Positions 11,101 to 31,682 of a DNA stretch of 64,000 nt are shown here, one piece after another. The position numbers were made by a program, and so were the translations under genes. The first letter of the stretch is position 1; every line of letters begins with the position of its first letter. Location: the NCBI RefSeq assembly GCF_045679555.1, contig NC_092120.1:7898305-7962304 (forward strand), written 5' to 3'. The notes beneath the pieces are model-generated. The model worked only from the letters and a program-made list of their open reading frames with translations, ran no database searches and was not told the DNA's origin. This stretch comes from Salvelinus alpinus (taxonomy: Eukaryota; Chordata; Actinopteri; Salmoniformes; Salmonidae).

Positions 11101-14100
11101 CCAACCCCCTCCCCACTAGATGTTCTAGCCCCCTCCCCACTAGATGATCCAGCCCCCTCCCCACTAGAACCTCCAGCCCCCTCCCCACTAGATGTTCCAC
11201 CCCCTCCCCACTAGATGTTCTAGCCCCCTCCCCACTAGATGGTCTAGCCCCCTCCCCACTAGATGATCCAGCCCCCTCCCCACTAGAACCTCCAGCCCCC
11301 TCCCCACTAGATGTTCCACCCCCTCCCCACTAGATGTTCCAACCCCTCCCCACCAGATGTTCCAGCCCCTCCCCACCAGATGTTCCAACCCCCTCCCCAC
11401 TATATTTCCCAGCCACCTCCCCACTAGATGTTCCAGCCCCCTCCCCACTACATTCAAACAGCCCCCTCCCCACTAGATTCTCGAGACCCCTCCCACTAGA
11501 TGTTCCAACCCCTCCCCACTAGATATTCCAACCCTCCCCACTAGATGGTCCAACCCCTCCCCACTAGATATTCCAACCCTCCCCACTAGATGTTCCAACC
11601 CCTCCCCACTAGATATTCCAACCCTCCCCACTAGATGTTCCAGCCCCCTCCCCACTAGATTCAAACAGCCCCCTCCCCACTAGATTCTCGAGACCCCTCC
11701 CACTAGATGTTCCAACCCCCTCCCCACTAGATATTCCAACCCTCCCCACTAGATATTCCAACCCTCCCCACTAGATGTTCCAACCCCTCCCCACTAGATG
11801 TTCTAGTCCCCTCCCCACAAACCACCCCAACCCCTCCCCACTAGATATTCCAACCCCCTCCCCACTAGATATTCCAACACCTCCCCGCTAGATATTCCAA
11901 CCCCTCCCCACTAGATATTCCAACCCCTCCCCACTAGATGTTCCAACCCCCTCCCCACTAGATGTTCCAACCCCTCCCCACTAGATGTTCCAACCCCTCC
12001 CCACTAGATATTCCAACACCTCCCCACTAGATATTCCAACCCCTCCCCACTAGATATTCCAACCCCCTCCCCACTAGATGTTCCAACACCTCCCCACTAG
12101 ATATTCCAACCCCTCCCCACTAGATGTTCCAACACCTCCCCACTAGATATTCCAACCCCTCCCCACTAGATATTCCAACCCCTCCCCACTAGATATTCCA
12201 ACCCCTCCCCACTAGATATTCCAACCCCCTCCCCACTAGATGTTCCAGCCCCCTCCCCACTAGATGTTCTAGTCCCCTCCCCACAAACCACCCCAACCCC
12301 TCCCCACTAGATATTCCAACCCCTCCCCACTAGATATTCCAACCCCTCCCCACTAGATATTCCAACACCTCCCCACTAGATATTCCAACCCCTCCCCACT
12401 AGATATTCCAACCCCTCCCCACTAGATATTCCAACCCCCTCCCCACTAGATGTTCCAGCCCCCTCCCCACTAGATGTTCTAGCCCCCTCCCCACTAGATG
12501 ATCCAGCCCCCTCCCCACTAGAACCTCCAGCCCCCTCCCCACTAGATGTTCCACCCCCTCCCCACTAGATGTTCTAGCCCCCTCCCCACTAGATGTTCTA
12601 GCCCCCTCCCCACTAGATGTTCTAGCCCCCTCCCCACTAGATGATCCAGCCCCCTCCCCACTAGAACCTCCAGCCCCCTCCCCACTAGATGTTCCACCCC
12701 CTCCCCACTAGATGTTCTAGCCCCCTCCCCACTAGATGGTCTAGCCCCCTCCCCACTATATTTCCCAGCCACCTCCCCACTAGATGTTCCAGCCCCCTCC
12801 CCACTAGATTCAAACAGCCCCCTCCCCACTAGATTCTCCAGCCCCCTCCCACTAGATGTTCCAACCCCCTCCCCACTAGATTCTCCAGCCACCCTCCCCA
12901 CCACATTCTCGAGACCCCTCCCCACTAGATGTTCTAGTCCCCTCCCCACAAACCACCCCAACCCCTCCCCACTAGATATTCCAACCCCCTCCCCACTAGA
13001 TATTCCAACACCTCCCCGCTAGATATTCCAACCCCTCCCCACTAGATATTCCAACCCCTCCCCACTAGATGTTCCAACCCCCTCCCCACTAGATGTTCCA
13101 ACCCCTCCCCACTAGATGTTCCAACCCCTCCCCACTAGATATTCCAACACCTCCCCACTAGATATTCCAACCCCTCCCCACTAGATATTCCAACCCCCTC
13201 CCCACTAGATGTTCCAACACCTCCCCACTAGATATTCCAACCCCTCCCCACTAGATGTTCCAACACCTCCCCACTAGATATTCCAACCCCTCCCCACTAG
13301 ATATTCCAACCCCTCCCCACTAGATATTCCAACCCCTCCCCACTAGATATTCCAACCCCCTCCCCACTAGATGTTCCAGCCCCCTCCCCACTAGATGTTC
13401 TAGTCCCCTCCCCACAAACCACCCCAACCCCTCCCCACTAGATATTCCAACCCCTCCCCACTAGATATTCCAACCCCTCCCCACTAGATATTCCAACACC
13501 TCCCCACTAGATATTCCAACCCCTCCCCACTAGATATTCCAACCCCTCCCCACTAGATATTCCAACCCCCTCCCCACTAGATGTTCCAGCCCCCTCCCCA
13601 CTAGATGTTCTAGCCCCCTCCCCACTAGATGATCCAGCCCCCTCCCCACTAGAACCTCCAGCCCCCTCCCCACTAGATGTTCCACCCCCTCCCCACTAGA
13701 TGTTCTAGCCCCCTCCCCACTAGATGTTCTAGCCCCCTCCCCACTAGATGTTCTAGCCCCCTCCCCACTAGATGATCCAGCCCCCTCCCCACTAGAACCT
13801 CCAGCCCCCTCCCCACTAGATGTTCCACCCCCTCCCCACTAGATGTTCTAGCCCCCTCCCCACTAGATGGTCTAGCCCCCTCCCCACTATATTTCCCAGC
13901 CACCTCCCCACTAGATGTTCCAGCCCCCTCCCCACTAGATTCAAACAGCCCCCTCCCCACTAGATTCTCCAGCCCCCTCCCACTAGATGTTCCAACCCCC
14001 TCCCCACTAGATTCTCCAGCCACCCTCCCCACCACATTCTCGAGACCCCTCCCACTAGATGTTCCAACCCCCTCCCCACTAGATTCTCCAGCCACCCTCC

Positions 14101-14972
14101 CCACCACATTCTCGAGACCCCTCCCCACTAGATATTCCAACCCTCCCCACTAGATATTCCAACCCTCCCCACTAGATGTTCCAACCCCTCCCCACTAGAT
14201 GTTCTAGTCCCCTCCCCACAAACCACCCCAACCCCTCCCCACTAGATGCTCCAACCCCCTCCCCACTAGATATTCCAACCCCCTCCCCAGTAGATATTCC
14301 AACACCTCCCCACTAGATATTCCAACCCCTCCCCACTAGATATTCCAACCCCTCCCCACTAGATGTTCCAACCCCCTCCCCACTAGATATTCCAACCCCC
14401 TCCCCACTAGATGTTCTAGCCCCCTCCCCACTAGATGATCCAGCCCCCTCCCCACTAGAACCTCCAGCCCCCTCCCCACTAGATGTTCCACCCCCTCCCC
14501 ACTAGATGTTCTAGCCCCCTCCCCACTAGATGGTCTAGCCCCCTCCCCACTATATTTCCCAGCCCCCTCCCCACTAGATGTTCCAGCCCCCTCCCCACTA
14601 GATGGTCTAGCCCCCTCCCCACTATATTTCCCAGCCCCCTCCCCACTAGATTCAAACAGCCCCCTCCCCACTAGATTCTCCAGCCCCCTCCCACTAGATG
14701 TTCCAACCCCCTCCCCACTAGATATTCCAACCCTCCCCACTAGATATTCCAACCCTCCCCACTAGATGTTCCAACCCCTCCCCACTAGAACCTCCAGCCC
14801 CCTCCCCACTAGATGTTCTAGCTCCCTCCCCACTAGATGTTCTAGCTCCCTCCCCACTAGATGTTCTAGCCCCCTCCCCACTATATTTCCCAGCCACCTC
14901 CCCACTAGATTCTCCAGCCCCCTCCCAGTAGATGTTCCAGCCTCCTCCCCACTAGATATCCAGCCCCCTCCA
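8168..14972. repeat. 6.8-kb C-rich 22-24 bp minisatellite
   Basis: Roughly 300 copies of a 22-24 bp unit built on CCCCACTAGATGTTCC followed by an AACCCCT-type link. Variants have ATATTCC, GTTCTAG, GATCCAG, GAACCTCC, GATTCTC and CACAAACCACCCC. The + strand is C-rich and the minus strand reads GGGGAGGGG in most units. The minus strand often lacks stops and yields Gly/Glu/Val-rich pseudo-peptides. The left half is dominated by GTTCC units. From about 9480 the variants alternate and are organised in larger blocks. Confidence 0.97.
9470..14150. repeat. Higher-order duplications inside the C-rich array
   Basis: Blocks of many 22-24 bp units recur in the same variant order. The segment at 10382-10849 is repeated at 13673-14140, with the identical 155-codon minus-strand reading, at an offset of 3291 bp. 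A shorter version lies at 12542-12961. A marker link with CACAAACCACCCC recurs near 9650, 10120, 10925, 11815, 12285, 12950 and 13415, giving block offsets of about 2160 and 1130 bp. The high identity between blocks suggests recent unequal exchange or replication slippage over kilobases, or assembly effects. Confidence 0.88.
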
Positions 14973-15075
14973 CATAGACCTGTATATAGCTTGAATTCTT
15001 CTTGCATTTCACTGTACTGTTTTACACCTGCTGTATCCTGTGCATGTGACAAACAAACGTTGAACTTGAAGAGAT
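14973..15075 (+). repeat. Possible LINE/SINE 3'-end fragment
   Basis: The words CATTTCACTGTACTG, ACACCTGCTGTATCCTG and ATGTGACAAACAAACG resemble the salmonid LINE-associated 3' end that ends in GTGACAAATAAA. It appears as a worn copy at the right edge of the C-rich array. A weaker copy of the same motif lies near 25005-25060. Confidence 0.5.
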
Positions 15076-16090
15076 GCCCCAGCCTTTCCACATTACAGTA
15101 GATGCTTTACCCAGCCCCACACTAGATGCTTTATCCAGGCCTGCTCACCAGTCAGCCAGCCCCCTCCCCACTAGATACTCCAGCCCACTCCCCACTAGAT
15201 GCTCCATCCAGCCGGCCCTTACCCTCCTTGTTAGATGCTCCCTCTAGTTACTGTCTTAATTAACACCTACAGTAGCTACTGCGGCTATAATAATAGAATC
15301 ACTTTTCTTGTTTCTGGAAATCCGTTTGAAATTACACAGGATTAAGGAAAGTTGGTTGCCAAATTAGTATGTACATCAGTAATTTAATTGCATCTGAGGC
15401 TATTAATTAATAAGGTGCCTTCTTAATAGTTAATGTATAATTGCTATTAATTAACCAGCGGTCCTGATAAAGTGTCACCAAAATCAAACAAAAACAATTA
15501 GCATCCGGAGGTAAGTGTCTTTTAAAAGGCTCATTATAAAGACTGGAGGTAGTATACAGTAGTAGTTAGAAAGATAACAAACCCAGTGTAGATGTTCATT
15601 TGGTGGAAGAAATAATAAACAGTTGACATCCATAAGGGAATTAACATTCATTAATTACGGGGCTAAGCCCATTGTAACATAATAAATATTGTTGAAGATC
15701 TGTCCCCTCCAGCAAAGTTGTTTCAGTTCTATTACAAGTGGATTTCTAGCTAGATATAGAATTTCAACAGTTGAAACTTTTTTGGATTATATCATTGTTG
15801 TATTTGATTGTTTACAGATGATATCCATTGAATTGGATCCTATGATATTCTATTGGATTCTTGATAATTCCTACTATGAAGAAATAACATCACCCCATAA
15901 GTCATATAGTTTATTAATGATTTATAAATAAGCATACTTAACTGGCTATAAACCCTTTACCCTTAGGGTTGAAAAGGGTACCTTAATGTAAAGTGTTGTG
16001 GGATCTTGTATAATGTTAAGGAATAAAGTATATAAGGGTACCTTATCATAAAGTGGTATGGAATCTAATGAGTGTTTTTGCAGGACATGG
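15076..16090. other. Non-coding sequence; array remnants, then AT-rich unique DNA
   Basis: 15100-15240 carries diverged relatives of the C-rich unit (CCCCACTAGATACTCC and similar). 15250-15470 is unique and TTAATTA-rich, without simple repeats, and is a candidate conserved non-coding element by appearance only. No gene is seen. Confidence 0.5.
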
Positions 16091-16318
16091 TTGCCTGGAC
16101 AGGCTCCCTGGGCAGGCTCCCTGGACAGGCTCCCTGGACAGGCTCCCTGGGCAGGCTCCCTGGACAGGCTCCCTGGACAGGCTCCCTGGGCAGGCTCCCT
16201 GGGCAGGCTCCCTGTGCAGGCTCCCTGGGCAGGCTCCCTGGGCAGGCTCCCTGGGCAGGTTCCCTGGGCAGGCTCCCTGGGCAGGCTCCCTGTGCAGGCT
16301 CCCTGGGCAGGCTTACAG
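16091..16318. repeat. 13-bp minisatellite (CAGGCTCCCTGGG)
   Basis: About 17 copies of CAGGCTCCCTGGG with GGA and GTG variants, followed by a short TTCTC run at 16325-16345. Open frames rich in Gly/Pro/Leu/Trp here come from the 39-bp reading cycle. Confidence 0.95.
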
Positions 16319-19432
<3,114 letters not shown>

Positions 19433-19517
19433 GCTTACAGAACAGGGCTGTTTACAGAACAGGGCTGCTTACAGAACAGGGCTGTTTACAGAACAGGGCT
19501 GCTTACAGAACAGGGCT
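19433..19517. repeat. 17-bp tandem repeat, five copies
   Basis: Five exact-length units of GCTTACAGAACAGGGCT, alternating GCTT and GTTT starts. Confidence 0.95.
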
Positions 19518-19845
19518 GAGGGCAGCTGAGCTAAAATTCTGGAGGTTCTATCATCCTTCCAGTCCCTCCTCTCTACCTTCTCGTCCTCTGTATCTGCTGC
19601 TACAGCCACTTTCTATCACTCTACATTTCAAGCTTCTGCCTCTAACCCAAGGAAACTATTTTCCAGCTCTCTACCCTCCTTAATCCTCCACCCCCTCCCC
19701 CTTTAGCCTCCCTCTCTGCGGACGACTTTGTAAACCCCTTGACGACATCCGCACGTCATTCACTCAGCCTATTGAGCCCACTGGTCTCACTCACACAGAA
19801 CTACCCTACGCCTTGACCTCTTTCTTCTATCTCTCTCCAGATGAA

Positions 19846-21330
19846 ATCCTGTGACTAGAGAGGTCCAGACAACCTTCCCGCTCGACCCCATCCCCTCCTC
19901 CCTGACCACTGGCTGCATCCCTTTTGACTTATAAATGGCCCGAGTCGCTCCCCTCCTTAAGAAACCAACACTCGACTCCTCTGAAGTCAAAAACTACGGC
20001 CCGGTATCCCTTCTTTCTTTTCTCTCCAAAACACTTGAGCGGGCTGTCTCTGACCAACTCTCTCGCTATCGCTCTCAGAATGATCTTCTTGACTCTAACC
20101 AGTCAGGCTTCAAGACGCGTCACTCAACCGAGACTGCTCTTCTCGGTGCCACGGGACTCTCCGCACAGCCACAGCTGACTCTCTATCCTCTGCTATCATC
20201 CTCCTAGATCTATCCACTGCCTTCAACACTTGAATCAAATCAAATCAAATGGTATATGTCACATGCGCTGAATACAACAGGTTACGTGAAATGCTTACTT
20301 ACAAGCCCTTAATCCATGTGAGATCCTCCTCTCCACGGGGCTGGGCATCTCAGGCTCTGCACACTCTTGGATTGCATCCTACCTGGCAGGTGACGTGGAG
20401 AGGATCTGTGTCTGCACCACGTACTCTCACTACTGGTGTCCCCCAGGGTTCGGTTCTAGGCCCTCTCCTCTTCTCTCTATACACCAAGTCACTCAGTTCC
20501 ATCATATCCTCACATGGTCTCTCCTATCATTGCTATGCGGATGACACTCTACTTTTCTCTTTACCCCCTTCTGACACCCAGGAGGTGACACACATCTCTG
20601 GGTGCCTGTCAGATATCTCAACTTGGATGTCGGCCCACCATCTCAAGCTCAACCTCGACAAGACGGAGCTGCTCTTCCTCCTGGGAAAAGCCTGCCCGCT
20701 CCAAGACCTTTCCATCACGGTTGACAACTCCACCATGTCCCCTAGTGCAGAGTGCAAAAAACCTTGGCGAGATCCTGGACAACACCCTGTCATTCGCTGC
20801 AAACATCAAAGCAGTGACTCGCTCCTGCAGGTTCATGCTCTACACCATCTGTAGAGTACAACCCTACCTCACACAGGAAGCGGCACAGGTCCTAATCGAG
20901 GCAATTTTCATCTCCCGTCTGGACTGCAACTCTCTGTTGGCTGGGCTCCCCGCTTGTGCCATTAAACCCCTGTAACTTATCCAGAACGCTGCAGCCCGCC
21001 TGGTGTTCAAACTTCCTAAGTTCTCTCATCTCACCCCACTCTTCTGTACACTCCACTGGCTTCCAGTCAAAGCTCGAATCCACTACAAGACCATGGTACT
21101 TGTCTACGAAGCAGCAAGAGGAACTGCCCCTCCCTACCGTCAGGCTATGCTCAAACCCTACACCCAACCTGAGCACTCCGTTCTGCCACCTCTGGTCTCT
21201 TGGCCCTCCCACCCCTATGGGAGGAGAGCCCAGTCCAAGGTCTTCTCTGTCTTGGCACCCAGCTTCCCCCTGAATCTAGGACAGCAGAGTCCCTGTCACA
21301 AACATCTGAAACCCTACCTCTTCAAAGAGT
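19846..21330 (+). pseudogene. L2 LINE reverse transcriptase, fragmented
   Basis: Readable blocks in different frames: at 19935-20207 the finger/palm start (VAPLLKK, KNYGPVSLLSFLSKTLE, LDSNQSGF); at about 20320-20750 the palm with GVPQGSVLGPLLFSLY and the catalytic YADDT at 20534-20548, then HHLKLNLDKTELL; at about 20990-21330 the thumb/C-terminal region (FKLPKFSHLTPLF, LHWLPVKARIHYKTM, LKPYLFKE). The order is that of an L2/CR1-type reverse transcriptase. Frameshifts near 20140 and 20755 and an in-frame stop near 20972 make it non-functional. No endonuclease domain is visible upstream, consistent with 5' truncation. Confidence 0.88.
20231..20314 (-). mobile_element. Short antisense LINE/SINE 3' end nested in the L2 RT
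   Basis: The stretch starts AATCAAATCAAATC and continues with GTCACATGCGCTGAATACAACAGG, an antisense copy of the salmonid repeat 3' end that reads ...TGACAAATAAA..TTTGATTTGA. The L2 sequence is recognisable on both sides (CTTCAACAC before, GATCCTCCTCTCC after), so this short fragment landed inside the LINE. Confidence 0.7.
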
Positions 21331-21398
21331 AGCTTCAATAATCCCCCCCCCCCCCTTTGTGAACTACTGTACCACTCAGACTTGACTTTTTCCCCTTT

Positions 21399-21613
21399 AC
21401 TACCTCTGACTTTGCCTCTTACTACCTCTGACTTTGCCTCTTACTACCTCTGACTTTGCCTCTTACTACCTCTGACTTTGCCTCTTACTACCTCTGACTT
21501 TGCCTCTTACTACCTCTGACTTTGCCTCTTACTACCTCTGACTTTGCCTCTTACTACCTCTGACTTTGCCTCTTACTACCTCTGACTTTGCCTCTTACTA
21601 CCTCTGACTTTGC
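21399..21613. repeat. 22-bp minisatellite in the L2 3' UTR
   Basis: About ten copies of a 22-bp unit containing CTACCTCTGACTTTGCC. It lies between the LINE ORF end and its stem-loop tail, so it arose after, or was carried with, this LINE copy. Confidence 0.95.
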
Positions 21614-21698
21614 TGATAGCTACTTTAGGACAAATGTACCTACTATGACTGTATGTGGTTGTCCCATCTAGCTATCTTAAGGTGAATGCACTAACAAA

Positions 21699-21730
21699 GT
21701 CGCTTTGGATAGGAGTGTCTGCTAAATGAC
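21699..21730 (+). other. LINE 3' stem-loop tail
   Basis: GTCGCTTTGGATAGGAGTG followed by TCTGCTAAATGAC matches the tail of UnaL2/L2-type LINEs, a short hairpin known to be recognised by the LINE reverse transcriptase, followed here by ATGTAAATGTAAA. Confidence 0.8.
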
Positions 21731-21747
21731 TATAATGTAAATGTAAA

Positions 21748-24144
<2,397 letters not shown>

Positions 24145-24335
24145 CGGTAGGGCTCTCCAACCCTGTCCGTGGAGAGCTACCCCTTCTGCTACCCCTAACC
24201 CAACCCCAGCTGTAACTGACCTGATTCAGCTTATCAACCAGCTAATAATTAGACCAGGTGTGCTAGATTAGGGTTTAGGAGTGAAAACCTACAGAACAGT
24301 AGCTCTGTAGGACAGAGTCTGGGTGAAGAGTTGCA
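24145..24335. repeat. Dispersed foldback repeat
   Basis: It begins GGGCTCTCCAACCCTGTCC with GTGGAGAGCTACC and ends with a worn inverted version (AACAGTAGCTCTGTAGGAC). The centre reads CTGATTCAGCTTATCAACC and TGCTAGATTAGGGTT. I recognise this as a common fish short foldback/MITE-like repeat. No target duplication can be defined. Confidence 0.65.
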
Positions 24336-28483
<4,148 letters not shown>

Positions 28484-28632
28484 TTATCCCTCTCTTGCTC
28501 TCTCCCTTTCTCTCTACCTCTCTCACTCTCCCTCTATCCATCTGTCTCCCCCCTCTCTCACTCTTCTTTCCCCCATGACCCCCCTCTCTCTCTCACTCTC
28601 TCTCTCTCTCCCCCTCCCCCCTCTCCCTCTCT
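28484..28632. repeat. CT-rich low-complexity tract
   Basis: Pyrimidine-rich TCTCTC/CCCTCT words with few purines. The Ser/Leu/Pro open frame over it is a composition artefact. Confidence 0.85.
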
Positions 28633-28702
28633 AACTGGCCTGTGAGTAAACGTTACCAAGCTACTGGGAGCCTCTCATCAGGAGTCTTGTGTGGGGCTGT
28701 AT

Positions 28703-28739
28703 CATCATCCCAGTCAGAGGAGGGGGAACCTAAGGAGCA
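28703..28739. repeat. Isolated unit of the 46-bp minisatellite
   Basis: ATCATCCCAGTCAGAGGAGG followed by GGGAACCTAAGGAGCA matches the units at 29490-29868 (the last of these also has CCCAGTCAGAGGAGG), but lies on the far side of the antisense LINE. Confidence 0.8.
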
Positions 28740-29489
28740 AATCAAATCAAATCGTATTGGTCACATACACATGGTTAGCAGATGTTAATGCGAGTGTAGT
28801 GAAATGTTTGTGCTTCTAGTTCCGACCATGCAGTAATATCTAACAAGTAATCTAACAATTTCACAACAACTACCTTATACACACAAGTGTAAAGGAATGA
28901 ATAAGCATATGTACATATAAATATATGGATGAGTGATGGCCGTGCAGCATAGGCAAGATGCAGTAGATAGTATAGAGTACAGTATATACATATGAGATGA
29001 GTAATGTAGGGTATGTAAACATTATATAAAGTGGCATTGTTTAAGTGACTAGTGATACATTTATTATATCAAATGTTTTATTATTAAAATACCAGGCGGT
29101 GATACAGCCTGACAGGATGCTCTCGATTGTGCATCTGTAAAAGTTTGTGAGTGTTTTCGGTGACAAGCCAAATTTCTTCAGCCTCCTGAGGTTGAAGAGG
29201 CGCTGTTGCGCCTTCTTCACCACGCTGTCTGTGTGGGTGGACCATTTCAGTTTGTCCGTGATGTGTACGCCAAGGAACTTAAAACTTTCCACCTTCTCCA
29301 CTACTGTCCCGTCGATGTGGATAGGGGGGTGCTCCCTCTGCGGTTTCCTGAAGTCCACGATCACCTCCTTTGTTTTGTTGACATTGAGTGTGAGGTTATT
29401 TTCTTGACACCACACTCCGAGGGACCCTCACCTCCTCCCTGTAGGCCGTCTCATCGTTGTTGGCTATCAAGCCTACCACTGTAGTGTCG
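28740..29489 (-). mobile_element. Antisense RSg-1-like LINE 3' fragment
   Basis: In minus orientation this is a 5'-truncated LINE. Its 3' end is at the left (AATCAAATCAAATCG then TTGGTCACATACACATGG, familiar from salmonid genomes) and its coding remnant is at 29041-29415. It interrupts a minisatellite: a diverged unit lies just left (28703-28738) and the main array begins right after it. The family name is from memory. Confidence 0.8.
29041..29415 (-). pseudogene. LINE reverse transcriptase C-terminal fragment
   Basis: A minus-strand reading of 124 codons has the post-catalytic RT blocks: WCQENNLTLNVNKTKE, IVDFRK, the FKFLGVHI motif, WSTHTDSVVKKAQQRL, then LSPKTLTNFYRCTIESIL. The catalytic YADD block and everything upstream are missing, because the element is truncated at about 29489. 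The region past the thumb (WYFNNKTFDI) is degraded. It cannot encode an active enzyme. Confidence 0.85.
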
Positions 29490-29868
29490 ATGAGCGGCAT
29501 ATCATTGTCCTGGTCAGAGGAGGGGGAAACTAGGGGGAGCAGCATATCATTGTCCTGGTCAGAGGAGGGGGGAACTAGGGGGGAGCAGCATATCATTGTC
29601 CTGGTTAGAGGAGGGGGAAACTAGGGGGGAGCAGCATATCATTGTCCTGGTTAGAGGAGGGGGAAACTAGGGGGGAGCAGCATATCATTGTCCTGGTTAG
29701 AGGAGGGGGGAACTAGGGGGGAGCAGCATATCATTGTCCTGGTTAGAGGAGGGGGGAACTAGGGGGGAGCAGCATATCATTGTCCTGGTTAGAGGAGGGG
29801 GAAACTAGGGGGGAGCAGCATATCATTGTCCCAGTCAGAGGAGGGGGAAACTAGGGAGGAGCAGCATC
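29490..29868. repeat. 46-bp minisatellite
   Basis: Eight units with a 46-bp period (for example 29541, 29587, 29633), containing GCATATCATTGTCCTGGT then AGAGGAGGGGG and ACTAGGGGGGAG. Neighbouring units differ by one or a few bases. Confidence 0.95.
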
Positions 29869-31576
29869 AAATGAGTAATCAAAAAGAATCAGTGAGCAGC
29901 AAAAACATGAAACAAAACTCCTCCCTCGCCAGCCACCATACCACCCCAAAGAGTTTTCCATTCCATCAACTGTGAATCAGGGGGGTAGAAATTAGAAATG
30001 TGCGTGGCAGCGATGTGGTACAATGCAGAGTTGTTGCTGGTTTCCACCGCTTCACTCCACACTCTCCTGCTGAGTTAATACATCTGACCTCTGCTTAATT
30101 AAAATAACAGACTATCCTCCACTGAGAGAAAAGAGACAATTTGAGAATTATTCCAACTAATCGCTAACTAACATTCTGGAAAACAACAAGAAACCCATCA
30201 TGAAAGATATATCTATTTTTAGTTATGCAAAGAGGGAGGGAGAGAGGGAGGAACCGTCAGAGAGTTATTCTGGCTAACCTAATAATGAACAAATACACTG
30301 TAAAACTCATGAAGGAAAGATCTGTTCTTGCTCTTGTGATGAGATGTTATCAAACACATAGGAAAGAGCTAGTAATGGATTCTAAACCAACTGACAATCA
30401 TAAGGAACTAATTTAGTAGTATGCATAGGAGCTAGAAGCAGAGCTGCCATGTCTGTCGACGCCATTTTACAAACATATTACTTAAATACAGTTTAACATT
30501 CAACAGTATTTCATCATGAGAAATGATCCTCTGTAAGGTTTATAGGTAATTATTGTTGTCACCATGTTCATTATAATGTTACTATTCTTGAGAAAACAAC
30601 TGAAGGTAAATTGAGAGGGAGAGAACAATGGTCTCACGGCTTGAATTGTTGTTGTTATTTTCTGCCATCTTGAATGCTGGCTGCCGCTGCCATGAGGGCT
30701 GTAATACGCCAGTGTTCATGGCGCGTTAAGAGGATATCATTATCGTGTGTTTTAGGGAGTAAGCCGCAGATTTGGTTAAATATGGTCGTTTTTGTTGTTT
30801 CCTCTTCTTTTCATGGGTGTGTTTAAGCTGGGTCAAGCTGAAACCTCCCATGACAGTTCTCTCACATCAAGCCGCCAAAGCGCCTCCTCTTGCCACAAAC
30901 ACAGCCAATATCGATGCTATGCTCGAAAACTGATTGAAAAGAGACTTACATGTTTCAAAGCATGCTGGGAATTGGGGGCCAGGCGACAACCCAAAGTATT
31001 AAAGCTTAGATACTGTAGTCACCAGTATGCTATAAAAAGACAACATATGCCCACTTTGTACAGACTGACTGGTAGCCTACACACAAACCACTACATGTCA
31101 ACTTTAATTCCAAACAACACAGCCAGAAAGTTTTTACAGGAAAATACACTGACACTATAGTCCAGAAATCATTTTTAGCTTCTGTCCTGTACTATGGCAA
31201 AATAACAACAGACAGACAGATCTCCATATTCATGCACTAATGAAAGCAATGCTAAATATATTAAGCCCCAAAATTGTCATAATTTAACTATTTAACTGTA
31301 TCACAATAAAAAAAAAACAGTCTCTCAGCTGCACTGAATTACACTGTAAATATGGAGTATGTGATGCAATGTATTCTTCAACACCTCTCTTTACAACACA
31401 CCATAAACATTTTCTAAATCCTGTATTTACTACTTTCCCTCTTCACCAGTAAAAAAAGTGCCTTACAGTGCTCTCTGGAAATTAGGGAAGAGAGCATTGT
31501 TATGCTCTTGTTATGTGGAAAGTAATGTGATGTACTTGTTGAAATGCTGTGATTCTATAGGGCTGCCTTTTTACAA
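29869..31576. other. Non-coding unique sequence
   Basis: No recognised element. A 122-codon open frame at 30792-31160 has no family motif or splice context. Confidence 0.5.
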
Positions 31577-31682
31577 CAGGACAGGGAGGACAGAAGGACA
31601 GGGAGGATTAGAAGGACAGGGAGAACAGAAGGACAGGGAGGACAGAAGGACAGGGAGGACAGAAGAACAGAAGGACAGGGAA
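31577..31682. repeat. GGACAGGGAGGACAGAA-type minisatellite
   Basis: About six copies of an A/G-rich 17-bp unit with GGACAGGGAG and ACAGAA words, the last ones rearranged. Confidence 0.9.

Larger units (their letters stand above)
19530..21747 (+). mobile_element. L2-clade LINE, 5'-truncated, with nested insertion
   Basis: A 5'-truncated non-LTR retrotransposon on the + strand. It holds reverse transcriptase fragments followed by a 3' region that reads as the C-terminal end of the ORF up to about 21330, then a 3' UTR ending in the stem-loop tail and ATGTAAATGTAAA. The tail resembles the UnaL2/L2 type used by the element's own reverse transcriptase. The ORF is broken by frameshifts, by a nested repeat at 20231-20314 and by a 22-bp array in the 3' UTR. 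The 5' border near 19530 is approximate. Confidence 0.88.

Noticed and set aside
8572..15101. Many Gly/Glu/Val- or Pro/Ser-rich open frames
   Set aside because: They are translations of the 22-24 bp minisatellite and change frame with unit length.
30792..31160. 122-codon open frame as a possible gene
   Set aside because: No family motif, no intron/exon signals and ordinary intergenic composition.
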